Numbered from the stretch's first letter, positions 53,494 to 62,771 are shown. The stretch is 64,000 nt of DNA from Methylibium rhizosphaerae (GCF_006386545.1 NZ_SWAR01000010.1:1-64000), one strand, 5' to 3'. Numbers and translations: made by a program. Notes: generated by a model from the letters alone, not told the origin.

Positions 53494-53823
53494 TCACAAC
53501 AGGCGCCCGTCTTCGTTTAGGGCGCTGTCGAGCCTGCGGATCAGCAGGTCGATGTCGGCCGTGCCCTCGGAGCCTGCGCCGTTGGCCAACGCAGGCTCGT
53601 GGGGCGGGGCCGGCGACGGCGCGGGGCGCTCGGCCAGCGCATAGGCAAGGTTCAATGCGGCCAGCACCGCGATGCGTTCACGCGCCTTGACTTTGCCGGC
53701 GTCGCGGATCGCGCACATCTCGCGGTCCACGTTGCCTACCGCTTCGAGCAGCGACGTCTCGCCGCCTTCGGGGCAGCCGAGGATGTAGCTCTGGCCCATG
53801 ATCGTCACTTCGATCTGCTTCAT
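53494..53823 (-). CDS. zapA: Cell division protein ZapA
   Basis: A 109-residue protein starting MKQIEVTIMGQSYILGCPEGGETSLLEAVGNVDREMCAIRDAGKVKARERIAVLAALNLAYAL, the ZapA head and coiled-coil pattern. It bundles FtsZ filaments. A Pro/Ala linker precedes a short C-terminal helix. It is followed by 6S RNA and preceded by the ZapB-like gene, the usual order. Confidence 0.94.
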   Translation of the reverse strand: MKQIEVTIMGQSYILGCPEGGETSLLEAVGNVDREMCAIRDAGKVKARERIAVLAALNLAYALAERPAPSPAPPHEPALANGAGSEGTADIDLLIRRLDSALNEDGRLL

Positions 53824-53841
53824 GGCGTCTCCGGCTGCGGC

Positions 53842-54054
53842 TCAGGCACGGTCTTCGACCGGCGGGTCGGCGGGCAGGCGTTCGAGCAATGCGTCGATGC
53901 GGGTGCGAGCGGCGCCCAGCCGCGCGCGCAGCGAATCGCGCTCGGCTTTCACCGCCTCGAGCTCCTGCTGCAGCAGCGTGTTGGTGCGCTTGAGCTCCTC
54001 GTGCCGCAACAGCAGGCGTTCCACGCGTTCGGCTAGCTCGTCCATCCTCGACAT
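53842..54054 (-). CDS. ZapB-like coiled-coil protein (TIGR02449 type)
   Basis: A 70-residue coiled coil, MSRMDELAERVERLLLRHEELKRTNTLLQQELEAVKAERDSLRARLGAARTRIDALLERLP, of the short protein family encoded upstream of zapA. It probably assists Z-ring organisation. ATG at 54054 or 54045 may be used. It is 18 bases upstream of zapA. Confidence 0.88.
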   Translation of the reverse strand: MSRMDELAERVERLLLRHEELKRTNTLLQQELEAVKAERDSLRARLGAARTRIDALLERLPADPPVEDRA

Positions 54055-54126
54055 CGGTCCTCCGGCCTCGCCTACAACCTTGCGGCATTGTAGGGGGCCG
54101 TTCGGGCGGCCTTTACAATTTGCCGC

Positions 54127-54335
54127 GTTGGTGCTCGTGCCGGTGTTCACGCCGGCACGGTTAAACGGGAAGCAGGAAGGTCGTGCCGTCGCCACGACAC
54201 CACCCAACCTGCGCTGCCCCCGCAACGGTAAGCGGACGGGATCTCACCTCCCACCCTGCGCACAAGCCACTGGAGGGCCCGCCCCTCTGGGAAGGTCGCA
54301 CGGGTTGTTCCGCCAGCCCGGATACCGGCCAACCG
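54127..54335 (+). promoter_or_regulatory. Cobalamin riboswitch
   Basis: Conserved blocks appear in order: GCCGGCACGGTTAAACGGGAA (near 54150-54170), GCGCTGCCCCCGCAACGGTAAG (54211-54232), ACAAGCCACTGG (54262-54273), GGGAAGGTCGC (54289-54299) and the B12 box CAGCCCGGATACCGGCC (54314-54330). A strong hairpin GGTGCCGCG/CGCGGCGCC (54339-54364) follows as a possible expression platform. It should repress btuB and the downstream operon when adenosylcobalamin is plentiful. A TACAAT -10-like box is at 54114-54119. Confidence 0.94.
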
Positions 54336-54419
54336 GGGGTGCCGCGCGTTTCGCACGCGGCGCCGTATCGCATGTGCCTGCGGGGAAGCTGGCGCGTGCA
54401 TCGTTGTCCTTCCTTCGTC

Positions 54420-56336
54420 ATGTCTTTCACTTCCGTGGTGCTGCATGCACCCTTTGCGCCTGCCGCACTTGCGCTGGCGTCGCTGTTCGCCTGCTCGTCG
54501 GCTGCCCGGGCCCAGGACACAACCATGGCCGCGCTGTCGCCGGTGGTTGTGACGGCCACGCGCACGCCCGCGCCGCTCGACCGGGTCGTTGCCGACGTCG
54601 TGGTCATCGACGAGGACCAGTTGCGCAACGCAGCCGGCAGCACTGTCGAAGACCTCCTTCGTGAACACGCCGGCCTGCAGATCCTGCGCAACGGCGGCCC
54701 CGGCCAGAGCGTCGGCTTCTTCGTGCGTGGCACCTCGACGAACAGCACCGTGGTGCTGATCGACGGCGTGCGGGTCGGCTCGGCCACGCTGGGCCAGGCC
54801 CAGCTCGAAAGCCTGAGCGTTGCCCAGATCGAACGCATTGAAGTGCTGCGCGGCCCGGGTAGCAGCCTCTACGGCGCCGACGCGATGGGCGGCGTGATCC
54901 AGATCTTCACCAGGCGCGGCGCGAGCCTGGCGCCTCGCGTGCAGGCGACCGTGGCGGCGGGGCGCTACGGCTCCAGCGAAGCCTCGGGCGGCGTCAGTGG
55001 CGCGGTCGGCGGCTTCGACTATGCCGTGTCATTGGCTCGCGAGAAGAGCGACGGCATATCGGCCATCGCCAATGCAGGAGACACCTTCGGCAACTACAAC
55101 CCCGATGCCGACGGCTTCACCCGGCGCAGCGGCTCGGCTCAACTGGGCTACACCCCCACCGAGGGGCACCGTTTCGGCCTGCGCTGGGCCGAGAGCAAGC
55201 TTGAATCGCAATACGACGGGGCGGAGTTTCTTCCGCCCGACTTCTCGCCCGACGCGTCTGCAGACTTCAGCAACAAGCTGGACACCCGCGTGCTGGCGCT
55301 CGACTATGCCGCGCGTCTGGGCAACACCTGGCGCAGCGAGCTGACGCTTGCGCAGAACGATGACGAGCTCGTTTCAGGCGGTACCCAACTCAGCCGTTTC
55401 GAGACCCAACGCCGCCAGGCCTCATGGCAGAACACCTGGGAGGTTGCTCAGGGCCACACCCTCGTCGGGCTGCTCGAACGCCTCGAGGAGACGGTGCAGT
55501 CACTTTCGTTCAGCCCGAGCGAGCGCAGCCGCGACAACGACGCACTGGTGCTGAGCTATACCGGCAACAGTGAAGCCCATCGCTGGCAAGCGGACCTGCG
55601 CCACGACCGCAACAGCGTCTACGGTGGGCACACCACCGCCAAGCTTGGCTATGCGCTTCAGCTGAGCAAGCCCTTGTCGGTCCGTGCCTCGGCGGGCACT
55701 GCCTTCCGCGCGCCGAGCTTCAACGAGCTGTACTTCCCCGGTTTCGGCGTCGAGACCGTGCAACCGGAGAAGTCGCGCAGCATGGAGATCGGCGCCGCCT
55801 GGCGCGAGGAGTCGTGGAGCGTGCAGACCACGGCCTACCGCAACCGCATTCGCGATCTCATCGTCTACGAACCCGACCGCGCCTTCTGCCCGCCGCAGCC
55901 CGAATACAACTTCGGCTGCGCACGCAACGTCGCACGGGCGCGCCTGAAAGGCGCTTCCCTGTCGGCGCAAGGGGTGCAAGGCGTCTGGCACTGGGGCGCC
56001 GGCGTCGAGCTCCTCGATGCGACCGACGCTCGTGACGGCACGCGCCTGCTGCGGCGCGCCGCCCACACGGCGACGGCCAGCCTGGCCTACCGAGCGTCGA
56101 GCTGGGGGGCGCGTGCCGCCGTGCAAGGTGTCGGAAAGCGGCCCGACGCGGGCGGGACCGTGCTGCCGTCGTACGAATTGCTCGACCTCGGCGCGCACTA
56201 CGTCTTCGCCCGGCAGTGGCGGGTGGAGGCCAAGCTCTTCAACGCGCTCGACAAGCGCTACGAGCCGGTCAAAGATTACGGGGCGCCGGGCCGTGCGTTC
56301 TGGCTCGTGTTGAGCTACGACAGCCAGGCACTTTGA
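54420..56336 (+). CDS. btuB: TonB-dependent cobalamin receptor BtuB
   Basis: A 638-residue outer-membrane barrel. It has a signal peptide (about 1-30, ...LASLFACSSAARA), a TonB box LSPVVVTATRT, a plug domain with VFFVRGTSTNSTVVLIDGVRVG-like and VLRGPGSSLYGADAMGGVIQIFTRRG segments, then a barrel of the BtuB type (GTAFRAPSFNELYFPGFG; LFNALDKRYEPVKDYGAPGRAFWLVLSY). It takes up corrinoids. Placement behind the cobalamin riboswitch and before btuC supports this. ATG at 54420 fits the signal peptide. Confidence 0.94.
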   Translation: MSFTSVVLHAPFAPAALALASLFACSSAARAQDTTMAALSPVVVTATRTPAPLDRVVADVVVIDEDQLRNAAGSTVEDLLREHAGLQILRNGGPGQSVGFFVRGTSTNSTVVLIDGVRVGSATLGQAQLESLSVAQIERIEVLRGPGSSLYGADAMGGVIQIFTRRGASLAPRVQATVAAGRYGSSEASGGVSGAVGGFDYAVSLAREKSDGISAIANAGDTFGNYNPDADGFTRRSGSAQLGYTPTEGHRFGLRWAESKLESQYDGAEFLPPDFSPDASADFSNKLDTRVLALDYAARLGNTWRSELTLAQNDDELVSGGTQLSRFETQRRQASWQNTWEVAQGHTLVGLLERLEETVQSLSFSPSERSRDNDALVLSYTGNSEAHRWQADLRHDRNSVYGGHTTAKLGYALQLSKPLSVRASAGTAFRAPSFNELYFPGFGVETVQPEKSRSMEIGAAWREESWSVQTTAYRNRIRDLIVYEPDRAFCPPQPEYNFGCARNVARARLKGASLSAQGVQGVWHWGAGVELLDATDARDGTRLLRRAAHTATASLAYRASSWGARAAVQGVGKRPDAGGTVLPSYELLDLGAHYVFARQWRVEAKLFNALDKRYEPVKDYGAPGRAFWLVLSYDSQAL

Positions 56337-56350
56337 TCCCACACGCACGC

Positions 56351-57337
56351 ATGCTGGCCGCGCCTCCCGTTCGCCTGTGGCTCCCATTGGCGCTGCTGGG
56401 CACGATCGTGGTCGTGGCGCTCGGCCTTGCGGCCGGCTCATCCGGCTTCGGCTGGGCCGATGCGCAGATCGTCTGGCAGATCCGTCTGCCGCGCGTGCTG
56501 GCCGGGTTCGGCGCCGGTGCGGCGCTGGCACTCGCCGGCGCCCTGATGCAGCTGCTCACCCGCAATGCGCTGGCCGACCCCTATGTGCTCGGCGTGTCCG
56601 GCGGCGGCTCGGTGGGTGCGCTGTTCGCCATCCTGCTGGCGCCGGCTGCATGGTCGGCATGGGCTCCGCCGCTCGGCGCCGCGGCCGGGGCGGCGGCGGC
56701 GGCGATGCTGCTGTTCGCCCTGTCGTGGCGCGTGATGGCACGTGCCACGGCACTCGGCCCGGTCAGTGAAGCCGGCGTCACGCTGCTGCTCATCGGCGTG
56801 ATGCTCGGCTCTGCCTCGTCGGCCCTGGTGTCGCTGCTGCTCACGCTGGCGCCCGACCTGCAGCTGCGCGGCATGGTGTTCTGGCTGCTGGGCGACTTGA
56901 ACGGCGCCACTGAGTGGGTGCCCGTCTGGCTGGCGGTGGCTGCCTGCCTGGTGCTGGTGTGGCCCGCTGCGCACGAGCTCGACCTGCTGGCACGCGGCGA
57001 TGCCTGGGCCGCCTCTGTGGGCGTGCCGGTGGTGCGCCGCCGCCGCATGGCGCTGCTGGCGGCGGCCCTCGCCACAGGCGCCGCGGTGGCTACCGCGGGA
57101 GCCATCGGTTTCGTCGGCCTGGTGATCCCGCATGCGCTGCGCCTGGCCGGTTTGCGTGCCGCGCGCTGGCTGCTGCCGGCCAGCGTGCTCGCCGGCGGCG
57201 CATTCCTCACGGCGGCGGACACCGTGGCCCGCACGCTCGCCGCGCCGGTGCAACTGCCGGTGGGTGTGCTGTCGGCCGGTGTCGGCGTGCCGGTGTTCCT
57301 GATGCTGCTGCTGCGCCGCACCGGGAGCCGCCGATGA
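56351..57337 (+). CDS. btuC: Cobalamin ABC transporter permease BtuC
   Basis: A 328-residue FecCD/BtuC permease with about ten helices: IVWQIRLPRVLAGFGAGAALALAGALMQLLTRNALADPYVLGVSGGGSVGA and AGAIGFVGLVIPHALRLAGLRAARWLLPASVLAGGAFL are diagnostic. ATG at 56351 follows the btuB stop by 14 bases; a TTG at 56333 overlaps that stop. Confidence 0.95.
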   Translation: MLAAPPVRLWLPLALLGTIVVVALGLAAGSSGFGWADAQIVWQIRLPRVLAGFGAGAALALAGALMQLLTRNALADPYVLGVSGGGSVGALFAILLAPAAWSAWAPPLGAAAGAAAAAMLLFALSWRVMARATALGPVSEAGVTLLLIGVMLGSASSALVSLLLTLAPDLQLRGMVFWLLGDLNGATEWVPVWLAVAACLVLVWPAAHELDLLARGDAWAASVGVPVVRRRRMALLAAALATGAAVATAGAIGFVGLVIPHALRLAGLRAARWLLPASVLAGGAFLTAADTVARTLAAPVQLPVGVLSAGVGVPVFLMLLLRRTGSRR

Positions 57338-58161
57338 GCCGGCCCGAGGTGCTGCGAGTGCAAGTACGCGGGCTGCAGCTGCGAGCCGGCGGCTCCGACC
57401 GCGGGCGGGTGTTGTGCAGCGAGCTGTCGTTCGACGTGCAGGCCGGCGAGCGCTGGGTGGTGCTCGGGCCCAACGGCGCAGGCAAGTCCACGCTGATCGC
57501 CACATTGGCCGGATTGCTGGCGCCCGCGGCAGGGCAGGTGTTGGTACAGGGCCGTGAACTCTCGTCGTGGCCCGTGGCGCAGCTGGCCCGCTGGCGCGCC
57601 TGGTGCCCCCAGTTCTGGATCGATCCGTTCCCGAGCCGTGTGGACGACACGGTGCTCGCGTCGCGCCAGCAGCGTTCGCGCTGGTGGACCTGGGCCGGCG
57701 ATGCCGATGCCGCGCCGCAGCCGGAGGCCGAGCAGGTGCTGCGCCAGCTGGACCTCATGCATTTGCGCGAGGCCGACGTGCGCATGCTGTCGGGCGGCGA
57801 GCGGCAGCGCGTGGCGGTGGCGGCCTGCCTGCTGCAGGGCGCGCCCTGGCTGCTGCTGGACGAGCCGGCGTCGCACCTCGACCTGGCCCACCAGCAGCTG
57901 CTGGTGGGCGTGCTGCGCGAGCGTGCGGCGCAAGGCAGTGCCGTCCTGGCGAGCCTGCACGACATCGACCTCGCCGCCAGGCTGGCCACGCATGTCGTGT
58001 TGCTGGACGGCCGGGGCGGCGCCGCCGTCGGCCCGCGCGACGCGGTGATGACGCCGGCGCACCTGTCCGCGGTCTTCGGCGTGGCGATCGACCGCGTGGA
58101 GGTGTGCGGCGAGCAGCGTTTCTGGGTCGGCCCGGTGCGCCACAAGGAGGCGGCGCGATGA
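57334..58161 (+). CDS. btuD: Cobalamin ABC transporter ATP-binding protein BtuD
   Basis: A 275-residue ABC ATPase with Walker A GPNGAGKST, signature LSGGERQRV, Walker B WLLLDEPASHLD and the switch His in SLHDIDLAAR. It powers BtuC. It overlaps both neighbours by four bases (ATGA). Confidence 0.95.
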   Translation: MSRPEVLRVQVRGLQLRAGGSDRGRVLCSELSFDVQAGERWVVLGPNGAGKSTLIATLAGLLAPAAGQVLVQGRELSSWPVAQLARWRAWCPQFWIDPFPSRVDDTVLASRQQRSRWWTWAGDADAAPQPEAEQVLRQLDLMHLREADVRMLSGGERQRVAVAACLLQGAPWLLLDEPASHLDLAHQQLLVGVLRERAAQGSAVLASLHDIDLAARLATHVVLLDGRGGAAVGPRDAVMTPAHLSAVFGVAIDRVEVCGEQRFWVGPVRHKEAAR

Positions 58162-58721
58162 ACCGCCTGCACCTGGTGCTGGGCGGCGCCCGCTCGGGCA
58201 AGAGCCGGTATGCCGAAACGCTGGCCCGCGACGCCGAAGCCCGGGGCCAGCAGGTCGTAGTCGTGGCCACGGCGCTGGCCGGCGACGCAGAGATGGCCCG
58301 CCGCATCGCGAAGCACCGTGCGCAGCGGCCGGCGCACTGGCGGGTGTGCGAAGTCGGGCCGGGCCGTGCCAATGCACTGGCGCTGCAACTGCGTGAAGCC
58401 GCGCAGCCCGGTTGCTTCGTGGTGGTCGACTGCCTCACGCTGTGGCTGTCGCAGCTGATGTGCCCGCCGCCGGGCGTGCCGGTGTCCGATGCCGGGTCGG
58501 AATCGGCGGCGCTGCTGCAGGCATTGGAGGCGGTGCAGGCGCAGGTGCCGGTGGTGCTGGTGTCCAACGAGATCGGCCAGGGCGTGGTGCCGCTGGATGC
58601 AGGCACCCGCGCCGTCGTCGACGCCCTGGGCCGGCTGCACCAGGACATCGCCGCGATGGCCTCGCGAGTCACCTTGATGGTGGCAGGGCTCCCTCTTGCC
58701 GTGAAAGGCTCGCCGCAATGA
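58158..58721 (+). CDS. cobU: Adenosylcobinamide kinase / guanylyltransferase CobU
   Basis: A 187-residue bifunctional enzyme with P-loop GGARSGKS (9-16), the guanylation-site region ATALAGDAEMARRIAKHRAQRPAHWRVCEV (His for GMP attachment) and VVDCLTLWLSQLM...VLVSNEIGQGVVPLDAGTR. It phosphorylates adenosylcobinamide and activates it with GTP. It is coupled to btuD and btuF by four-base overlaps. Confidence 0.96.
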   Translation: MNRLHLVLGGARSGKSRYAETLARDAEARGQQVVVVATALAGDAEMARRIAKHRAQRPAHWRVCEVGPGRANALALQLREAAQPGCFVVVDCLTLWLSQLMCPPPGVPVSDAGSESAALLQALEAVQAQVPVVLVSNEIGQGVVPLDAGTRAVVDALGRLHQDIAAMASRVTLMVAGLPLAVKGSPQ

Positions 58722-59653
58722 AAAGACTGCTGGCATGCGCCGGGCTCTCGCTGGCGTGCAGCCTCGCCTGCGCACTCGACTTCACCGACGACGCAGGCCG
58801 GCGGCACCAGCTGCCGGGCCCCGCACAGCGGGTGATCACCCTGGCGCCCAACCTCACCGAGATGGTCTATGCGGTGGGCGGCGGGTCGCAGCTCGTCGGC
58901 ACCGTGGCCACCAGCGACCACCCGGAAGCCGCGCGGTCGGTGCCGCGCGTGGGCGACCACCAGCGGCTCGACATCGAGCGCATCGTGGCGCTGCGGCCCG
59001 ACGCGGTGCTGGTCTGGCACCACGGCAACGCCGGGCGCGAACTGGCACAGCTCGAAGCGGCCGGCCTGCGGCTGGTGTACCTGGAGCCGCAGCGGCTCGA
59101 CGAGATCGCCCGTGCCATCGAACGGGTCGGCACGCTGCTCGGCCGCGAAGACGTGGCCACGCAGAAGGCGCTCGCGCTCACCACGTCGCTCGCCTCGCTG
59201 CGTGCGCAACATGTGGCCAGCGAGCCGGTTCGGGTGTTCTACCAGGTGTGGCAGCAGCCGCTCATGACGGTGAACGACCGCCAGCTGGTGAGCGACGTGA
59301 TCCGCCTGTGCGGCGGGCGCAACGTGTTCGGCCAGCTCGCGCCGCTGGTGCCGCAGCTGTCCACCGAGTCGGTGGTGGCCGAGCAGCCCGAGGTGATCCT
59401 GGCCGCACGCGAGACCGGGCCCGAAGCGTCCACCGGTGGTGCGCGCCGCGAGCCCGGCCACCCGTCGTTCGCGATGTGGGCGGGCTTTGCCCGGATGCCC
59501 GCGGTGAAGCACCGCTGGCTCTACACGCTGCCCGGCGACGTGATCAGCCGCCAGGGCCCGCGCATCGACCAGGGCGTTCGCGCCATGTGCCAGGCACTCG
59601 ACGAAGTGCGCACGGAACGGGCGCACAAGCGCGCCCGCGATCCGTCCTACTGA
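58718..59653 (+). CDS. btuF: Cobalamin-binding periplasmic protein BtuF
   Basis: A 311-residue periplasmic receptor with a signal peptide (MKRLLACAGLSLACSLACA) and the BtuF fold: RVITLAPNLTEMVYAVGGGSQLVGTVATSDHPEAARSVPRVGDHQRLDIERIVALRPDAVLVWHHGN. It delivers corrinoids to BtuCD. It is placed between two lower-ligand biosynthesis genes rather than beside btuC. Confidence 0.94.
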   Translation: MKRLLACAGLSLACSLACALDFTDDAGRRHQLPGPAQRVITLAPNLTEMVYAVGGGSQLVGTVATSDHPEAARSVPRVGDHQRLDIERIVALRPDAVLVWHHGNAGRELAQLEAAGLRLVYLEPQRLDEIARAIERVGTLLGREDVATQKALALTTSLASLRAQHVASEPVRVFYQVWQQPLMTVNDRQLVSDVIRLCGGRNVFGQLAPLVPQLSTESVVAEQPEVILAARETGPEASTGGARREPGHPSFAMWAGFARMPAVKHRWLYTLPGDVISRQGPRIDQGVRAMCQALDEVRTERAHKRARDPSY

Positions 59654-59675
59654 CATCAGGAGTTCATCGGCCGTC

Positions 59676-60785
59676 ATGTTGTCCACTTCGCAATGGCTTC
59701 CCGACATCGACCCCGTTCATGACGCCGCACTGCATGTGAAGCTGCAGCGCCGCATCGACCGCAAGACCAAGCCGCAGGGTGCGCTCGGCCGCATCGAGGA
59801 GCTGGCCCTGCAGCTGGGCCTCGTCCTGCGCAGCGAGGCGCCGCAGCTGCGCGAGCCGCAGATGGTCGTATTCGCGGCCGACCATGGCCTGGCCGCACGC
59901 GGCGTGTCGGCCTATCCGCAGGCGGTGACCGCGCAGATGGTGAGCAACATGCTGGCCGGCGGTGCGGCGGTCAGCGTGCTCGCGCGCCAGCATGGCCTGG
60001 CGCTCACGGTGGTGGATGCAGGCGTGAACGCAGACACCCCGGCCGGCGAATACGCCGGCGCCCGGCGTGGCGGCCCGGAAAGCACCCGGGTCGACGAACG
60101 CCGGCAGCGGTCCGGCCTGCTGCTGCGCAAGATGGGCCCGGGCACCCGCGACCCGCTGCTGGGGCCGGCCATGACGGCCGAGCAGTGTGTCGGTGCGGTC
60201 GCCGCCGGGCGTGCCGTGGTGCGCGGCTTGCCGGGCAATGTGGTGCTGCTGGGCGAGATGGGCATCGGCAACACCTCGAGCGCGTCGCTGCTGCTTTCGA
60301 GGCTGACCGGCACGCCCATCGAGCGCTGCACCGGCCGCGGCACCGGTCTGGGAGACCAGGCGCTGGCCCGCAAGACGCAGGTGCTGCGCGACGTCCTCGA
60401 CACGCATGCGCTGGCACGTGAGCCGCTGGAGGTGCTGGCAGCGTTCGGCGGCTTCGAGATCGCGATGATGGTGGGCGCTGCACTGCAGGCCGCCAGCGAA
60501 CGGCGTGTCGTGGTGGTGGACGGTTTCATTGCCACGAGTGCGCTGCTGGTGGCCCATGCGCTGAGGCCGGCGGTGCACGGCTACTGCGTGTATGCACACC
60601 GCTCCGGCGAGGCCGGCCACGCGCTCATGCTCGAGCATCTGGGTGCGCAGCCGCTGCTCGATCTGGGCTTGCGCCTGGGCGAAGGCTCCGGTGCGGCACT
60701 GGCCTGGCCGCTCATCGACTCGGCCGCGCGGCTGCTGTGCGAGATGGCCAGCTTCGAATCCGCCGGCGTGTCCGACGCACTGTGA
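59676..60785 (+). CDS. cobT: Nicotinate-nucleotide-dimethylbenzimidazole phosphoribosyltransferase CobT
   Basis: A 369-residue enzyme that makes alpha-ribazole phosphate. Motifs are KTKPQGALGRIEELALQLG, VVFAADHGLAARGVSAYPQAVTAQMV, LLGEMGIGNTSSASLLLSRLTG and the C-terminal LDLGLRLGEGSGAALAWPLI carrying the catalytic Glu. It follows btuF by 22 bases and overlaps cobS by one base. Confidence 0.97.
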   Translation: MLSTSQWLPDIDPVHDAALHVKLQRRIDRKTKPQGALGRIEELALQLGLVLRSEAPQLREPQMVVFAADHGLAARGVSAYPQAVTAQMVSNMLAGGAAVSVLARQHGLALTVVDAGVNADTPAGEYAGARRGGPESTRVDERRQRSGLLLRKMGPGTRDPLLGPAMTAEQCVGAVAAGRAVVRGLPGNVVLLGEMGIGNTSSASLLLSRLTGTPIERCTGRGTGLGDQALARKTQVLRDVLDTHALAREPLEVLAAFGGFEIAMMVGAALQAASERRVVVVDGFIATSALLVAHALRPAVHGYCVYAHRSGEAGHALMLEHLGAQPLLDLGLRLGEGSGAALAWPLIDSAARLLCEMASFESAGVSDAL

Positions 60786-61564
60786 TGCGGCACGAACTGC
60801 GGCTGTTCTTCATTGCGCTGCAGTTCCTCACCCGCGTGCCGGTGCCGCGCTGGGTGGGCTGGCGCGACGAATGGCTGCACGACAGCGCCCGGCACTTCGC
60901 GGCGGTGGGCCTGGTGGTGGGAGGCGTGTGCGCCGCCGTGTACCACGCGGCCCTGTGGCTGTGGTCGCCGGCGGTGGCTGTGGGCCTGTGCATCGCCGCC
61001 GGACTGCTGCTGACCGGCGCCTTCCACGAGGACGGCCTGGCCGATGTGTGCGACGGCCTGGGCGGTGCGGTGAGCCGCGAGCGGGCGCTGGCCATCATGA
61101 AAGACTCGCGCATCGGCGCCTATGGCGCGATCGGCATCGCGACGATGCTGGGCCTGAAGGCCGCCGCACTCGCCAGCCTGCCCGCCGGCTGGGTGGCCGC
61201 GGCCTTGCTGCTGGCGCACAGCGCGTCGCGGGCCGCGGCGGTGAGCCTCGTCCGCTGGCTGCCTTATGCCGGCGACCTCGAACATGCCAAGGCCAAGCCG
61301 CTGGCACAACGGCTGTCGGCGGCCGGTGCGTGGGTGTCGTGCGCCTGGGTGCTGCTGGTCGCGGCTGTGCTGCTGGCATGGCGGCCGGCGGCAGCGCCGG
61401 CGGTGCTCGGGTCACTGCTGCTGGTGGTGGTCTGCGCAGTGGCGTGTGCCCGCTGGTTCAGGCGGCGCCTGGGCGGCTACACCGGCGACTGCCTGGGAGC
61501 GACGCAGCAGCTGGCCGAGCTGTCGGTCTATCTCGGTCTGCTGGCCATGCTGCGGCATGCCTGA
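60785..61564 (+). CDS. cobS: Adenosylcobinamide-GDP ribazoletransferase CobS
   Basis: A 259-residue membrane enzyme joining adenosylcobinamide-GDP and alpha-ribazole. It has LFFIALQFLTRVPVP at the start and the conserved TGAFHEDGLADVCDGLGGAVSRERALAIMKDSRIGAYGAIGI. Several helices follow. ATG at 60785 overlaps the cobT stop (TGATG). Confidence 0.96.
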   Translation: MRHELRLFFIALQFLTRVPVPRWVGWRDEWLHDSARHFAAVGLVVGGVCAAVYHAALWLWSPAVAVGLCIAAGLLLTGAFHEDGLADVCDGLGGAVSRERALAIMKDSRIGAYGAIGIATMLGLKAAALASLPAGWVAAALLLAHSASRAAAVSLVRWLPYAGDLEHAKAKPLAQRLSAAGAWVSCAWVLLVAAVLLAWRPAAAPAVLGSLLLVVVCAVACARWFRRRLGGYTGDCLGATQQLAELSVYLGLLAMLRHA

Positions 61565-62099
61565 AGCGGACCTGTGGCTGTGGCGGCATCCGCGGCCCGT
61601 TGGCGGGGCAGGGCGCTGCTACGGGCGCACCGACCTGCCGGTGGATCGCCGCCGCGCCAAGCGGCTGGCACACCGCATCCGCCGGGTGGCTCGCCGGCAT
61701 GCGCTGCCGCGGGTGGTGTGGACCTCGCCGCTGGCGCGCTGCCGCGACGTCGGCCGCTGGCTGCGGCGCTGGGGCTGGCAGCACCATGTGGACGCGGCCC
61801 TGAGCGAACTCGACTTCGGCACATGGGAAGGCCGCTGGTGGCGCGAGCTGCCGCGCGAGGAGATCGACGCCTGGGTGCGGGCCTTCGCCGAGCATGCGCC
61901 GGGTGGCGGGGAGGCCCTGCCGGCCTTTGCGGCGCGGGTGCAAGGCTTCATGCGCTCGCACGCGGGCGCGACCACGCTGGCGGTTGCGCATGGCGGCTGG
62001 ATGGTGATGGCGCGCTGGCTGGCCGAACGGCCGGGCCGAGCCTTCACCGCCGCCGACTGGTCCGCCGCGCCGCCCTGCGGCAGCCACTGGCGCCTGTGA
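61557..62099 (+). CDS. cobC: Alpha-ribazole phosphatase-like histidine phosphatase
   Basis: A 180-residue phosphoglycerate-mutase-fold protein. The usual RHG catalytic motif appears as RHPRPV, followed by GRCYGRTDLPV, TSPLARCRDVGRWL, LSELDFGTWEGRWWREL and AVAHGGWMVMA. It should dephosphorylate alpha-ribazole phosphate or adenosylcobalamin phosphate in the cobalamin pathway. It overlaps cobS by eight bases and ends the operon. Confidence 0.9.
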   Translation: MPEADLWLWRHPRPVGGAGRCYGRTDLPVDRRRAKRLAHRIRRVARRHALPRVVWTSPLARCRDVGRWLRRWGWQHHVDAALSELDFGTWEGRWWRELPREEIDAWVRAFAEHAPGGGEALPAFAARVQGFMRSHAGATTLAVAHGGWMVMARWLAERPGRAFTAADWSAAPPCGSHWRL

Positions 62100-62111
62100 T
62101 GCGACGGCGGC

Positions 62112-62771
62112 CTACTGCGGCTGCAGCAGCTTGTCCTCGTAGTGGCACCAGGGCACCACCTTGCATTCCCAGCAGCGCGGCTTGCGCGCCTGGCAGATGT
62201 AGCGCCCATGCAGGATGAGCCAGTGGTGCGCATCGCCCATGTAGGCCTCGGGCACGCGCTCGAGCAGCCCGAGCTCCACCTTCAGCGGGTTCTGGCCCGG
62301 CGCCAGGCCGGTGCGGTTGCTCACGCGGAAGATGTGCGTATCCACTGCCATGGTCGGCTCGCCGAAGGCCACGTTGAGCACCACGTTGGCCGTCTTGCGC
62401 CCCACGCCGGGCAATGCCTCGAGTGCCTCGCGCGAGCGCGGCACCTCGCCGCCATGGCGTTCCACCAGGATGCGGCAGGTCTCGAGCAAATGCTTCGCCT
62501 TGTTGCGATACAGGCCGATGGTCTTGATGTGCTCGCACAGGCGGTCGTAGCCGAGGTCGAGCATCGCCTGCGGCGTGTTGGCCACCGGGAAGAGGCGCCG
62601 GGTGGCCTTGTTCACGCCCACGTCGGTGGCCTGGGCCGACAGCAGCACTGCGGCCAGGAGCTCGAACACCGAGGTGTATTCCAGCTCAGAGGCCGGTTGT
62701 GGATTGGCGGCCTTCAGCGTGGCGAAAAGCGCCTCGATGTCAGCGGGCGTCATCAGCGTCGTCTGCGTCAT
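62112..62771 (-). CDS. nth: Endonuclease III
   Basis: A 219-residue DNA glycosylase/AP lyase. It has the helix-hairpin-helix LPGVGRKTANVVLN with the catalytic Lys, the catalytic Asp in VDTHIFRVSNR, and a C-terminal 4Fe-4S cluster CQARKPRCWECKVVPWC. It excises oxidised pyrimidines. ATG at 62771 or 62753 may be used. It is convergent with cobC and overlaps the upstream pseudouridine synthase gene by about 32 bases. Confidence 0.96.
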   Translation of the reverse strand: MTQTTLMTPADIEALFATLKAANPQPASELEYTSVFELLAAVLLSAQATDVGVNKATRRLFPVANTPQAMLDLGYDRLCEHIKTIGLYRNKAKHLLETCRILVERHGGEVPRSREALEALPGVGRKTANVVLNVAFGEPTMAVDTHIFRVSNRTGLAPGQNPLKVELGLLERVPEAYMGDAHHWLILHGRYICQARKPRCWECKVVPWCHYEDKLLQPQ

